Origin: Epiperipatus broadwayi
Taxonomy: Eukaryota > Onychophora > Udeonychophora > Euonychophora > Peripatidae
NCBI GenBank assembly: GCA_028023455.1
Contig: JAQFVV010006352.1
Coordinates: forward strand, 2,750,204-2,814,203
Length of the DNA: 64,000 nt
Reading direction: 5' to 3'
In this document: positions 12,601 through 25,300 of the stretch, in pieces
Layout of the letters: each line of letters opens with the position of its first letter
Numbering within the stretch: the stretch's first letter is position 1
Program-made: the position numbers and the translations under genes
The notes under the pieces: model-generated
What the model saw: the letters and a program-made list of their open reading frames with translations, nothing else
Databases searched by the model: none
What the model was told of the DNA's origin: nothing

Positions 12601-14101
12601 TAACAGGTGATAATTAAACCCGTGTTATAGTATTATACATGAGTATGGCTTATGGAATAAACGTATTATAGTTTACGAGCATTGGAGAACAAATGTTAAA
12701 GTAATAATAATATTTGAATAATATGCGGAGTGACTTATATAGAGTTACAAGAAAATGTAATTTTTTTTAAAAAACCATATTGATTGTAAAATTATGATGT
12801 TATAAATGATGTTTATCCACATAGATAATTTATAATACAGTAACTTTAATATTAAAAGGTAAAGAATGGTGTTACCCATAAAATAGTTAAAATAAGTGAT
12901 ATGATAAACCTAATGAGAAATAAATAAATAACTTTTAAAAGGCATAATAAGTTTAATTAACGATAAAAGAAATATAAATGTGTATAATTCAGCTATTGTA
13001 GTGTAAAGAAAAATGAGGATATCCCTTGTAAATAGATGTAGATGGATTTGTTTGTTTTATTTATTTTTATTGATGTTAATAAAATTTTAAAATTTGTTTA
13101 TTAAAACTTGTGTCTGAGTTTTGTTTTCTCTACATCATTGCATGAATTCACAGGGTATGTTCACAACCATTAAACTAAGTATATGATTGTTTGCACAAAA
13201 GATAAATAGAGAAGTATGTTTAATCTTAAAATATTTATTGATGTTCTTATAATTAAATAATTATAAAATTGCATTGCGTTACTGGTCATTAATCCATTAT
13301 CATAATATTTTGCTAAATTATATGCTATTAGTTGCCACTTGCTTTATTTATCAGATTATCTAAACACTGCCACTTATTAATTTATTTTATTACTTAAAGA
13401 TAAAAAAGGGGATATTAGATTATTAACTAATTTATTATGGTTATAAATTTGCGATGAAAAAAAATCTGTACTAGTTGGATTAAGCAATGAAGATTGTGAT
13501 TATTATTGTTTTATTATTAATCTAATTTCAGAGTAGTAGATTATGACATAAAATCCCTTATCATATTTTGCTACCATATGTTTATTAACATATGAATAAA
13601 TTTAAGAACCTGAGATTATTTCATTTGAGCTAGATGATTACTATTATTATCATTAGAGATAAAAGATTAATACTTTAATTGTTAAATGAGTCTTAGTGAT
13701 TAGAAGTTGTGGAAGTCATAAGAATACTATGTAGTTATTATTTGTAATAGTAGTATAAGGGGGGATAGTGTTCTTATGCCATTGAGGTGGTATCCTGTGG
13801 GATATTGTCTCAATGTAATCTACCTTGTCACCCGTATTTCCACTTCTAGTCTCATGAATTCCTGAATATTTATTTGAGTTAGTTTAAAACAGAACCTAAA
13901 TTAATTTTAAGAAACTTGAGCTAGTAAAGCATTTAATTGAATATTTCATTAATTATTAGAGCTAGAACCCGGTTAGGTGATTTTCATTATATTATATTTA
14001 TTTTGGGGGAAGTGGAGATGCGGGAACGGGGCGGTTAGATTATGGCCCTCAACGTGATTGGCCTGATGTGTAGTGGAGCTACATGCGATTACAAGGTCAG
14101 A
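9670..14101 (+). mobile_element. LTR-like noncoding element C1 (4.4 kb), probable solo LTR
   Basis: It starts TGTGCCCTTTTCTATAGGTC in a (TA)n tract and ends GGTCAGA before another (AT)n tract, with ATAT on both sides. It is recognised by comparison with C2 (35937-40935), which shares both ends and many internal blocks, such as those around 9820-9860, 12000-12050, 13535-13575, 13750-13860 and 13955-13990. No frame longer than noise is present. CCAAT and TATA boxes (10225-10282) and a polyadenylation-like AATAAA at about 13076 support an LTR. A giant solo LTR is my preferred reading. A noncoding, non-autonomous element is the alternative. It splits LINE copy 1, so it is younger. Confidence 0.6.
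10225..10330 (+). promoter_or_regulatory. CCAAT and TATA boxes with downstream splice-donor-like site in C1
   Basis: CCAAT at 10225-10229, TATAAA at 10277-10282, then AGAG followed by GTAAAA at about 10319. The second copy has the same layout: CCAAT 36897-36901, TATAAAT 36924-36930, and AAAG followed by GTAAAT about 60 nt on. Conservation in both copies suggests a Pol II promoter and first-exon donor. This is inference. Confidence 0.4.
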
Positions 14102-16545
14102 ATATATATATATATAAACTTTTTTTACTCTCCATACTAGTTCTCCATCTCTCCAACTCCCTATTCTTTATTAATGCATCTATTCTTTTATCCCATTCCT
14201 TACCACTATAACACTCAACAATTCTCCTAACACAATCATCCACCTTTTGTACAATATGCTGATATAAATTCTTTATCCAAATCTTTTGCATACTGCATTA
14301 TCATTCTCACCCATCTTGTTGCCTGACCTTTACTCGTAACCCAAGTAAATACTATTTTGGCTATTCTTTTATTATTCATAAATCTGCAACCTACCAAATA
14401 TTTTACTTTTTTTTTGTGCATCTCTCATATAAAAACTTGACCATCGATTTCTTCTTGAATTGCCTCCTTGTTGTCCACACATCTGCATCCAATGCATGTC
14501 TTCCTACTTCCCTTTGTACTTTTTCTAAGTAATCTAATACCCCTTTACTAACACATAACGCATCATTACTATATGTTTACCCTGCTACTAAAATTCTCTT
14601 CCATACAATTCTAGCTACATCATATTTATTATATGAAAACACTGTTAATTTCTTTATCAATCCCTTTCTTTTCTTTGCTTCATTTATCATTTTTTTCTCC
14701 CATTCATCCAAGCAATTTTGTGATTACTTAAGATGATTCCCAAATAACTATATCTATTCATCACACTTAACTTTATATGCCCCAATAAAAATTCTACATC
14801 TTCTCTTTCCCCAGTATTAACCATCATTATATTTTATTTTTCTTCACCAAATTTAATCCCCATCTCTTCACCCATCCTTGCACATATCCTCAGCATAACT
14901 TCTATATATTCTCTTCTTTCTTCACACAAAAAGACATCATCTGCAAAAAAAGACCTGACAAAGTATATGATATACTCCCTTGCCACATATTAACAGTATC
15001 TCTATCCCTATTCCTATTTTTTCCATTGCTCTCTCCATTTCACTCAAATACAACAAAAACAAAATAGGTGACATAGAGCATCCTTGACTTAGTCCCAACA
15101 AATTTTTAAGTTTAACTGATTCTATATTTCCTAATTAATACATATAGTAATTATTTTCATATAATTTCTTAATAATATCCACTAAAGCTTCATCCATTCA
15201 CAAATTTGCTCAACTTACCCATAATCTATTTCTATTTACTCTATCATATGCCTTCTCTAAAACTCATATATAACTTTCTACCTGAATTCCTACTCATATC
15301 CATAAGTTGTGTAACTACCAATAAACTATCTCCTATAAACCTATCTGATCTAAAACCTATCTGCATTTCACTTACTACATTATTCCCTTCCATCCATTTT
15401 GCAACTCTTCTAGCCACCATATATGAGAAAATTTTATATACAACTGATGTTACCGCTATCGGTCTATAATTGTTTAACTTTCTATGATCCTTACCCTTTT
15501 CTTTAAATAATAATCTTACTCTTGTATTACTCTAACTACCTGGAAAAACTCTCTTCTCTGCCATCTTATTAAAGCAGGATAATAGCTTTACTTTTGCCCT
15601 ATACCCTAAATTCATTACCATCTCTGCTGCCCATCCATCTAAACCTCTTGCCTTTCCACTTTTCAATTTCTTCCCTGCCTCATTCAGTTAATTTTTTGTA
15701 AACCTAATATTCCCATTACTATATGCTTTCATGTTTTCTATCATTCTGTCCTTTGCATTTAACATCTTTTCTATATACATTACATATCTATTTAAGATTC
15801 TCTCTATCTTCTCTACAGCTGCACTCTATTCCCTCAGTATCTAGTAATACTATCTCCCCCTTAAATTTCTCATTTTAGTGTAATTCCAATTTTTTTTACT
15901 CCCATCTTTTCCACTTTTATTAATATTGTCCAACAATTCATTATTCAATTTCATTCTCTCTATATAATTATCTATTTTAGCCAACTTTTTTTTTCTAGGT
16001 ACTTTTCCCATTTAGCATTAATATCTTCTCTACATGCTTCTTTCCTCTCTTTTACACTTTTACTAATCCTAATTTTTATTACTTTTATTCTTTTGAATAT
16101 TCTCACCTAAAACCCTATTTGCCACTTTTTCTATTTCATCACACCAGTCCTTATACTCATCCCCAAACAACTCTTCCATGATTAATTCAACTTGTATTTT
16201 ATACTCTTCCAACTTATTCTTATCATTCACTCTCCATCCACATCTTTCACTATTCTTTCTACTTTTATTTCTATTCTCCATTACATTACTAAGTTATGAT
16301 CACTAGTCCATACTTTCTCTTCATTATCAAACACCTTAATTTTCTGTACTTTATTCATTCCCTCTTTCTCTACCAATACATAATCTATTGTGTGAAATAC
16401 ATTGTTTCTAAACCATGTGTTTTGTCCATAAAATTTTGATAAATTTCCAATGCTCAAATTCACTCTCTGACAACATACTATTATACTTTTAGTAGCTTCC
16501 TCTTTAAATTTTATACTTTTATATATATATATATATATATATATG

Positions 16546-16590
<45 letters not shown>

Positions 16591-16625
16591 AGCAACTCCC
16601 TCTTCCAATTTTTTATATAACTAAT
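14102..16625 (-). pseudogene. LINE copy 1, endonuclease end to reverse transcriptase part of ORF2
   Basis: This continues the LINE of 9150-9669 on the other side of element C1. On minus from right to left it shows NVFHTIDYVLVEKEG and TSDHN (about 16300-16410), the last blocks of the AP-like endonuclease. It then shows a basic linker with CGWRVNDKNKLEEY, and reverse transcriptase traces parallel to copy 2, including the regions of FIDIEKAYD, the DD box (about 14930-14950) and the thumb. It ends WRTSMESKKSLYIYIF at the C1 junction. Stops and frameshifts are numerous. The 5' boundary near 16625 is approximate, beyond a (TA)n expansion at 16517-16587. It has been truncated or lost its 5' end, as is usual for LINEs. 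Confidence 0.75.
16517..16587. repeat. (TA)n microsatellite inside LINE copy 1
   Basis: Two TA runs separated by GCCAA, lying within the endonuclease-coding part of the LINE (reads YIYIYI in frame). Confidence 0.9.
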
Positions 16626-18436
16626 TTTTTTTTTTACTTTATATCAAAAAAATTTTAGGCCCAAATAACCATTCAAAACTGACTTAATAATATTATTAAT
16701 ATAAATAGCCTCTGTGTAAGAATTTTAAAAAAACTATGTGTACTAAAATCTAATCTGGAGTTTATACATAAAAAAGTATTATTTATTTATTAAATAACAA
16801 AGAAATGTAAAAAATTTTTGTTTGTAAAGAAAATAAATACATCATAAAATAACTTCTAAAGAAAAGTTTAGAGAGCAAATAAAGAAAATATAAAAGGAAA
16901 TGGATAAATAATTTTAAAAAATTGATTGAGTTGAGTTTTGATAGAATAATTTGTGAACATAGAGAGTAATGAATACTAACGTTGAAATTTAAAAATTTCT
17001 TTTTGCAGTAAAGAATTTATGAAACTAGTCAGAATTTGTTAAATTCTACTACTGGAACATATAATCACAATGATGTGAATGTTTTTAAATCTGTTTTTAA
17101 GATTTCAATAACATATAGGAAGAAAAATACATTCTGATTTATTGCTGGATTTAGAAAAAATGTAGTACCTTACAAAATCAAACATTTTTTAAGATATTTT
17201 TCAGTTGTTGAAAAAAAAAATGAATTAATATGATGAGAAAATATTTCAATTTGAGATATATCTTATGAAGTGAAACTATGACTTGTGTTAACGTTTTATG
17301 ATTTTCTGATTTGAGTTCTGCAAAAGCTTTATTTTTTTTGTCTTCTTTCATTTTTGAATATGACCACATATTTTTACTTTAAATAAAAAAAATTCACCAT
17401 ATTAATATACGAAGAAACATGTTAATTTCAAGTTTCACTTAATAAAATCTCTATTCCAGAATGATGTACTGTATAGTGATAAACTATTGTTGTTGTTTTA
17501 ATTTACTCAGTGAGATGGGTGATTATTTATTTATAAACATATACATGATTTGATTAACCAATTTTTGTTATGTATAAATATCAGTATTTTCCTATATATT
17601 TTTTATATATTGTTTATATTCAAAGGAATGTTTTATAAATACATATAGTAATTAGCTTCATGGAATTCATAGTTGAAATTTTATTTATAAATTATAATAT
17701 ATAGAATTCAAATAAGTTGTGGTCACCGGTTCTAATGGTTTATTATTACTACTTTTTATTCTTTTGATTAGATTCACACATTTCTAATTTTAATAATTAT
17801 TTATTAAAATTATTTATATAAAGTGTGTAACATCATGTGTTTCAGTTCTTGGCATATTATTTTTAATTTGTAATATATATTTACATTTTCCAATAATTTT
17901 ACTTTTTTTATTTTTTTTCTTTTGAATAGAATTGTGCATTTTTATTTTAAATAATAGCAGTCATTATGTTGATGGGTTGAGAAGAAGGCTGATAATAATT
18001 TTCTAGGTTACCCATGACATCTTTCTTTACACTGCTTAGTAACAAATTAGTTGTTGAGTTGTTGGTTATTTTATACATTGACAGGGGTGACTAATTATTT
18101 TAATAATTTAATCGAATCAACTTTATTACGTATATTTAAACATATTTTGATACATCTTAGATGTATTAGTTATTTGTGAGTGTGTGTTTTATAATTACAT
18201 TCAATAATCATTTATTTACAATAATTAATTTATTAAATTTACATCCCAGCATACTATTAGCAAGTATAAATAGATTTTAAATATTCATTTTTTCATTATA
18301 TTTTATTACTTTTTATATTATGTTCAATCAATTCTAAGAATTATACACAATAATCATTAATACATAGTAATTAGTTTCATTAAATATGGTCTCTCTGCTA
18401 AATTATTTGTAATATTTACATATATATATATATATT
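16626..18436. other. Intronic sequence, nothing recognised
   Basis: AT-rich, with short homopolymers. No coding, RNA or clear repeat structure identified. Confidence 0.55.
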
Positions 18437-18837
18437 CAAAATATTCTAGAATAAATACTAAAAAATTCGATATGTCTATATAAAATGCAAATAAAATCTT
18501 TGCTATAGCCAGCTTTCAACATTTTCTGCCATCTTGAATAACAATTAACTGTTAAAATTTAAATCTATTATAATATCATAACATTAACATTCCCACATGT
18601 ATGGCAATTTTCCACAAATCATGAATATTCACACAATTACATTGTTTATTTAACACATTGTCTGTAATATTTAAAAATATGATTTTAATCTTTCTTTTCA
18701 TCAAGTCATTTTCCACATGTAAAATGGAAACACTATTCAAGATGACAGAAAATGCCATTAACTGGCTATAGCAAAGATTTTATTTGTATTTTACATAGGC
18801 ATATCGAATTTTTTAGTATTTATTTTAGAATATTTTG
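18437..18837. repeat. Fold-back (MITE-like) element with about 105-bp inverted arms
   Basis: The left arm starts CAAAATATTCTAGAATAAAT at 18437 and runs to about 18545. The right arm (about 18733-18837) is its near-exact reverse complement. About 190 bp lie between. It follows a short TA run and its ends adjoin TA on either side, which would suit a TA-duplicating DNA transposon derivative. No transposase frame. Confidence 0.7.
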
Positions 18838-21800
18838 ATAATTATATTTATTTTGTTTGATATTATATATGTGTGTACGCATTTTTCAAGGTATAGATGT
18901 TTTTCTTCTCTCTTTTGGATTGAACTATGCATTTATAATTTAATTATTAAAAGTCACCATGATAATGAATGCTGTCTAATTAATGTTAATTTCTAGGATA
19001 ATTTAATTAAATGATATTTTTGTACATTGTTATAAGTGATTAACTATTTCTTAATTGGTAGCTTGTGTATTCATTGATGAAAAAACTTTGATAAATGTAT
19101 TTAAACCTGTTCTATTGATAATCAATAAAGCAAGTCATATATAGCATGACATTGCTTTTATGAGATTTTAAATATTTTTCTCTTACTGAACTTATCACTT
19201 AAGAGCTTGTTGAACTATTGATATGCCCCTATAATACCTGTTCTATTATATATATGGGGCAATTATTTATATCTAAAGTGTGTGTGTGTGTTTTACAATT
19301 GCACATTTATATACAAAATCGCTCAAATTCAGTTTTTATAGACAGAAAATCTGGCAATTAATACCTTTGCTCTTCCTTTTCCTAATGTAGGATTGTTGGA
19401 AAGGCTTTTCCCTAAAGTTAAATGTTTAAAATATTTATTCTTAGTCCACAAGAATAACAGAAATATTAATAACATTGTAAGTATTCATAAATATAAAAGA
19501 TTTAATAAATGTAAAAGGGAAAATTAATATATTTACATCTTTTGTGTCAACATGATCTCTGGCTGCTTGATCTTGTTATTATAACCTAATATTTACTTCT
19601 TACTGTTTACTATCATTACTATACCAGGGACTGTGCACATTTTATCCTCCATTAAAGGATGCTAATAGATCTCTAACTTTGAAAATGTATACTTTTATGA
19701 TGAAGATTTTACACAGGTGGCTACCACAGCTGTTCCTTTTTATATAGATTAATTATTGCTGCTACATCATAGAAAGGAGAGATTCTTTTAAAGTAAACAA
19801 TAGGCAGGACGGACAATAATATATAAATGTTTGACAAATCTATAAATTAACAATAATATTTATTAACAATGACATAACTAGCTTATATCAATCATAGGTT
19901 TGAACTAAAGTTAGCCCAAACATATAATAAAATTGATTACAAACTCTTTTCAAGGATGTAGACAATGTATTTGACAGTTAATTTACTCTCATTCTTCCCC
20001 TCAATGTTAACTTTAGTTCATTGATAATCTTTGAAATTTTACATTGAATTAATTATTCTTTAATATGTGCATAAATACCTTTGATACACATTAATATATA
20101 ATCAAAAATCAGCGACTAAACAAATTTACACATGCTGACATTATTAAGCAAAGCTCATATGCTGTACACAAGATCCAAACCATAATAATAAATGTGTAAA
20201 TAACAATAATAAAAAGGTCCACAAATAACTTGTGTTAATTAAAAAGAGAAAAATGCATGGGAAGATTTATTATGCTTGACTCAATGCAAAAATTAGTAAG
20301 GACCACAAATTTCAAATGGTAAATAAACCATAAGTTGAAACTCAGAATGATAACTTATAGAAATGAGCACATGCAGAAAAGGTCACTACACATGATGCAA
20401 AAAAATATTAGAGTCCACTTATATATAGCAATTAACAGAGGAATAAATAAAAGGGGCAAATATAAAAATAAACCTTCATGTTGAATCTATGAGGAATCAT
20501 TTAATATAGTCATACAAACATCCAAGAAAATCCTCCTAGGTTTAGTTTCAAACATATATGATATTATTAACAAGAACAAAAATCTGCTAATTAGTGTAAC
20601 AGTTCATCTGTAAACAAGTCAAATATAAATAAAAAATGATGTTGTCAAACATACTCAGGGCATTATTAATTCTAAGACATATACTATAAAAATATATCAA
20701 TCTAGATCTTTTTTCAAAACTTACAAAAATAATTTCCTACATTTTGCTAAAGAAAATCTAAATTGTTTAAAACAATCCAAAAGTTGAAGATAAAAATTTT
20801 GCTCTTCGATTCTTTTAAATAACTTTCTATTAACTTTACAAAAGGAAGAAAAAATGCATTAAGAAAAACTATTGCAATTTAGAATTAATTATCAACTGTC
20901 AAATTTAAAAGCTATTAAGGGTTTTAAATAAAATATTACTCAAATAATTACAATATATGACATACAAAAAAAAAAAAATTAAAACAGAAATATAAAATTA
21001 AAAATCAATAGAAACAGAAATATAATGTCAAACTCTTATGTTATATCACTAGCTTACTAGTATATCTAAAGAGTAATAAGTCCATAATAAATTGAGTATT
21101 GAGATATTACTTTCAATGCATCTGGAGAAAATAAATGTATTTTTATGATGCCAGATTGATTTTTGGATCTTCTTGATTGACTAATGTAGTTGGTCATGAC
21201 TGAAAGTACTTGTAAGTTATATCTCTTTTACAATCTTTGATAGCAGTGGTTGGGTTAGTGAGTCAGTTAAAAGTAAATGTTAGCATATTAAAAAAAAGGT
21301 TAGCATATGCTGGATACAGGTTCATGCTGGAGAATGGACTTGGTATATGATGCTTTTGTAACCCATACTTTTAAACATGATCATATGAGCAAGTTCTGTG
21401 TTTATGTTCTATCCAGGCACAGTTGAAATACAGTAAAATCACTTGAAAAACTGTAACAAAATACAGAGTACTGAGTAGAATAGTAAAAGAGTGTGTATGA
21501 TGAATAAGAAGACTACAGTGAATCAGCAATGAGTAATAGAAAAGGCAGATTAAAATTTAAAGTTTAGCTATTTGATAGATCTCATGTTCATTGTTTAGGC
21601 CACTCAAGAATTTCAGGACTTATATTAATTAGTAAGCCCAGTGATTATAAATTTTGAACCAAGATAAGCCAGGAATTTAATGAAAGAATTTACCAAATAT
21701 ATAGTTAATCAATTTTAGAATTTATCAGGTAACAATACTTAATGAAGGAAAAATATATTTTGTTAAGAGTGTTAATTAATAATGAACTGATTAGAAATGA

Positions 21801-22069
21801 TAAAAAAAAACATTTTAAGTTTAAGTAAATATAGAGAAAATATTTTACCAAAAGATAACAAATTTGGTTTTAAAGTAAACATTTAAAAATAACTTTTACA
21901 TTTAAATAACTGAACCACTTAAAAACATTTTTCTCTCTATCAATGTCTGTGTATATATTTATAATATCACACCTACACAATTTAAATTAAAAATTAAGTT
22001 TGTGCTTAGCTAATACTAAATATTTGTATATAAGTTACTATTTTATTACATCAAAGCTTTACCATTAAT
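18838..22069. other. Intronic sequence, nothing recognised
   Basis: About 3.2 kb of AT-rich DNA. It contains short GT and poly(A) runs (for example TGTGTGTGTG near 19282) but no supported gene, RNA or element. Confidence 0.5.
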
Positions 22070-23010
22070 GTAAACAATGGAAAAATTTTCAGTTTTTTTT
22101 AAACTTATATTTTATTTACAATTATACTAAAATAAATTTGCCTTACAATTCAATTAAAATTACATTTGTTGAATGTTTTTACTATCATCTGCCAATTTAA
22201 TACACTCTCAATAAATTCTCATTATTGTTGGTTATGTTGTTTAGGTCTTGTATCACTTTTTCCTGCAAGTTGACCTTTATCTGATGGTTCTTTCTTTCTT
22301 TTTGACATATCAATATGGTTGCCTAATATTAATATGCTCAAGCTATCTGACTTCTCATTTAGTTGAGCTGCATCTTGATCACTTTTATTAATTCAACAGC
22401 AAGAGTTTTGTCTTTTTCTTAAAGTCTTTAAAAGAGACCTTAATAAATTTAGTATAATTATGTGGTTTTTATCTAGTTAGTCAAAACCAGTCTTATAATT
22501 TAGTGTCCACATTTGTTACATAAGGCAGTTTTCTGCTATCACTTTTTTTCCTAAAAGTTTTGCATACTTTGTTATTGTCACTTGCTTTAAACTATTTATT
22601 TTAATTTTTGTATCATGTTTTCTATTCACATAGATACAAGCTACATTATATAAGAAGCTATGGAAATAGTTGGTAAAGTCATAACCATAGTTAAATGTGG
22701 AGAATTTCTTTTTTAAATACAACAGTTAACCATTACATTCTATGTCAGTCTTAAATTCACCTTCATAATCTTTGTAATTACAATGATCACTCTCTTTTAC
22801 TTTTATTATATCTATGCTCTGTCCTTCTTAATTTTGCTTCTCATTTTTATGTCTGAGTGTTCTACATACTCTTCCTTTACATCTTTTGTAAGATTAATTA
22901 TTCTATCTATAAAACTGTCTTGAATATTCTCAATATTTTTTTTGAATATTCTTTTTATCTAAATTTTTATTTGGAATGATGTCATGTTTTGTGACATCAA
23001 TATCATTTTA
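22070..23010 (-). repeat. Dispersed repeat with coding traces, minus-oriented copy
   Basis: Reverse-complementary partner of 7258-8190, about 15 kb away. On minus, 22722-22516 is open for 68 codons and contains FLYNVACIYVNRKHDTKIKI and TKYAKLLGKKVIAE. The frame is open a little further on each side before stops. I do not recognise the product. Base composition and codon use are AT-rich like the surroundings. It is probably a decayed coding part of a mobile element rather than a host exon, because it is repeated. Confidence 0.55.
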
Positions 23011-23772
23011 CCATGTTTTTTTCCTCATCTGCTTAATTTCTTTTCACATCTCTTTTTTTTCTACTTTTTAATTAGATTACTTTAATTTTTCTACTTTTTA
23101 CTGTGTAAGTAGTGTTTACATAAAAGCATTATACTAAAAAAGAGTTTTACATATTATTTTGTTAAAACTGAAAACAGTCTCATCCAGAGCAAATTTCAAA
23201 AATTTGGACATACAGACAAACAAATATATATATATGACAATTTCATATATATATATAAAGGCTTTTTTGTTGTAGTTTTAATATTTTATTTCATTTCTAA
23301 AAATCTCTGTATGCTGACTGTTAACCATGGAGGATTACAGAATCAGAAATTTAAAGTAAGAATTTATATTTTGTATTCTTCAAAATATTGTGTTCATATT
23401 ACCATTTTATTTTGGTGTTATTGTTAGTCATTTTTGTGCTAAATTTGTAATGGTATAGTTGTTTTGCTAACTCCTTCATCAACAAAATATTGTTTTAGAT
23501 GCAGTATGTTGAATTATTTTCTTTTTTGCATTGTGTTCGCAAATATCTATTCATAACTGTTACATAGTAAAACACATCAAATAAAGCACAAGAGGATATT
23601 AAGTTTCAGCATGTAACTTGCAATTATGAATTTATTTAACCTTTTATAAACTTTTCAACTCATGTGATGATAAGACGCCATTTCAATTTAATCAATAAAA
23701 TTTGCAATAAAAACATAACTAAATTATAGATGAATGCATGGATAGATAGATGGATGAATGGTTGGATGGATG
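23011..23772. other. Intronic sequence with short TA runs
   Basis: AT-rich. Contains TA dinucleotide runs near 23224-23260 and the degenerate GGAT/GATG lead-in to the GATA array. No gene seen. Confidence 0.5.
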
Positions 23773-25103
<1,331 letters not shown>

Positions 25104-25175
25104 CTTGATAATATCATTGATAAAAGATAAACGAAACATCCAGTCTAATTCCATTGTATCATTGAGTAAAAGTTC
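25104..25175 (-). CDS. Receptor guanylyl cyclase, small exon in kinase-homology domain
   Basis: 72-nt exon (24 codons, phase 0/0). The acceptor is TTTTTAG directly right of 25175 on minus. The donor is GTATTA, weaker than the GTAAGT of the other exons. It encodes ELLLNDTMELDWMFRLSF and then INDIIK, matching the family stretch DILEN-x-x-I-x-LDWMFR-x-SL-x-x-DIVK. The preceding exon ends GTLQ and the following one starts GMVFLHN, so the join reproduces the expected G-S-L-Q-D-I-L and D-I-V-K-G-M-x-F-L-H continuity. The exon sits between the two giant introns of 31.4 and 24.9 kb. The identification rests on the protein match plus frame continuity, because an exon this short has little statistical weight alone. 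Confidence 0.9.
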
Positions 25176-25248
25176 CTAAAAATTAAAAGAAGTCAACATT
25201 AGTACAATATATATATATTTCTTTTGAAGAAATACAGACATCAATTTA

Positions 25249-25254
<6 letters not shown>

Positions 25255-25297
<43 letters not shown>
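25255..25297. repeat. (TA)n microsatellite
   Basis: About 43 bp of pure TA about 80 bp upstream (in gene sense) of the acceptor of exon 25104-25175. No LTR end adjoins it. Confidence 0.95.
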
Positions 25298-25300
<3 letters not shown>

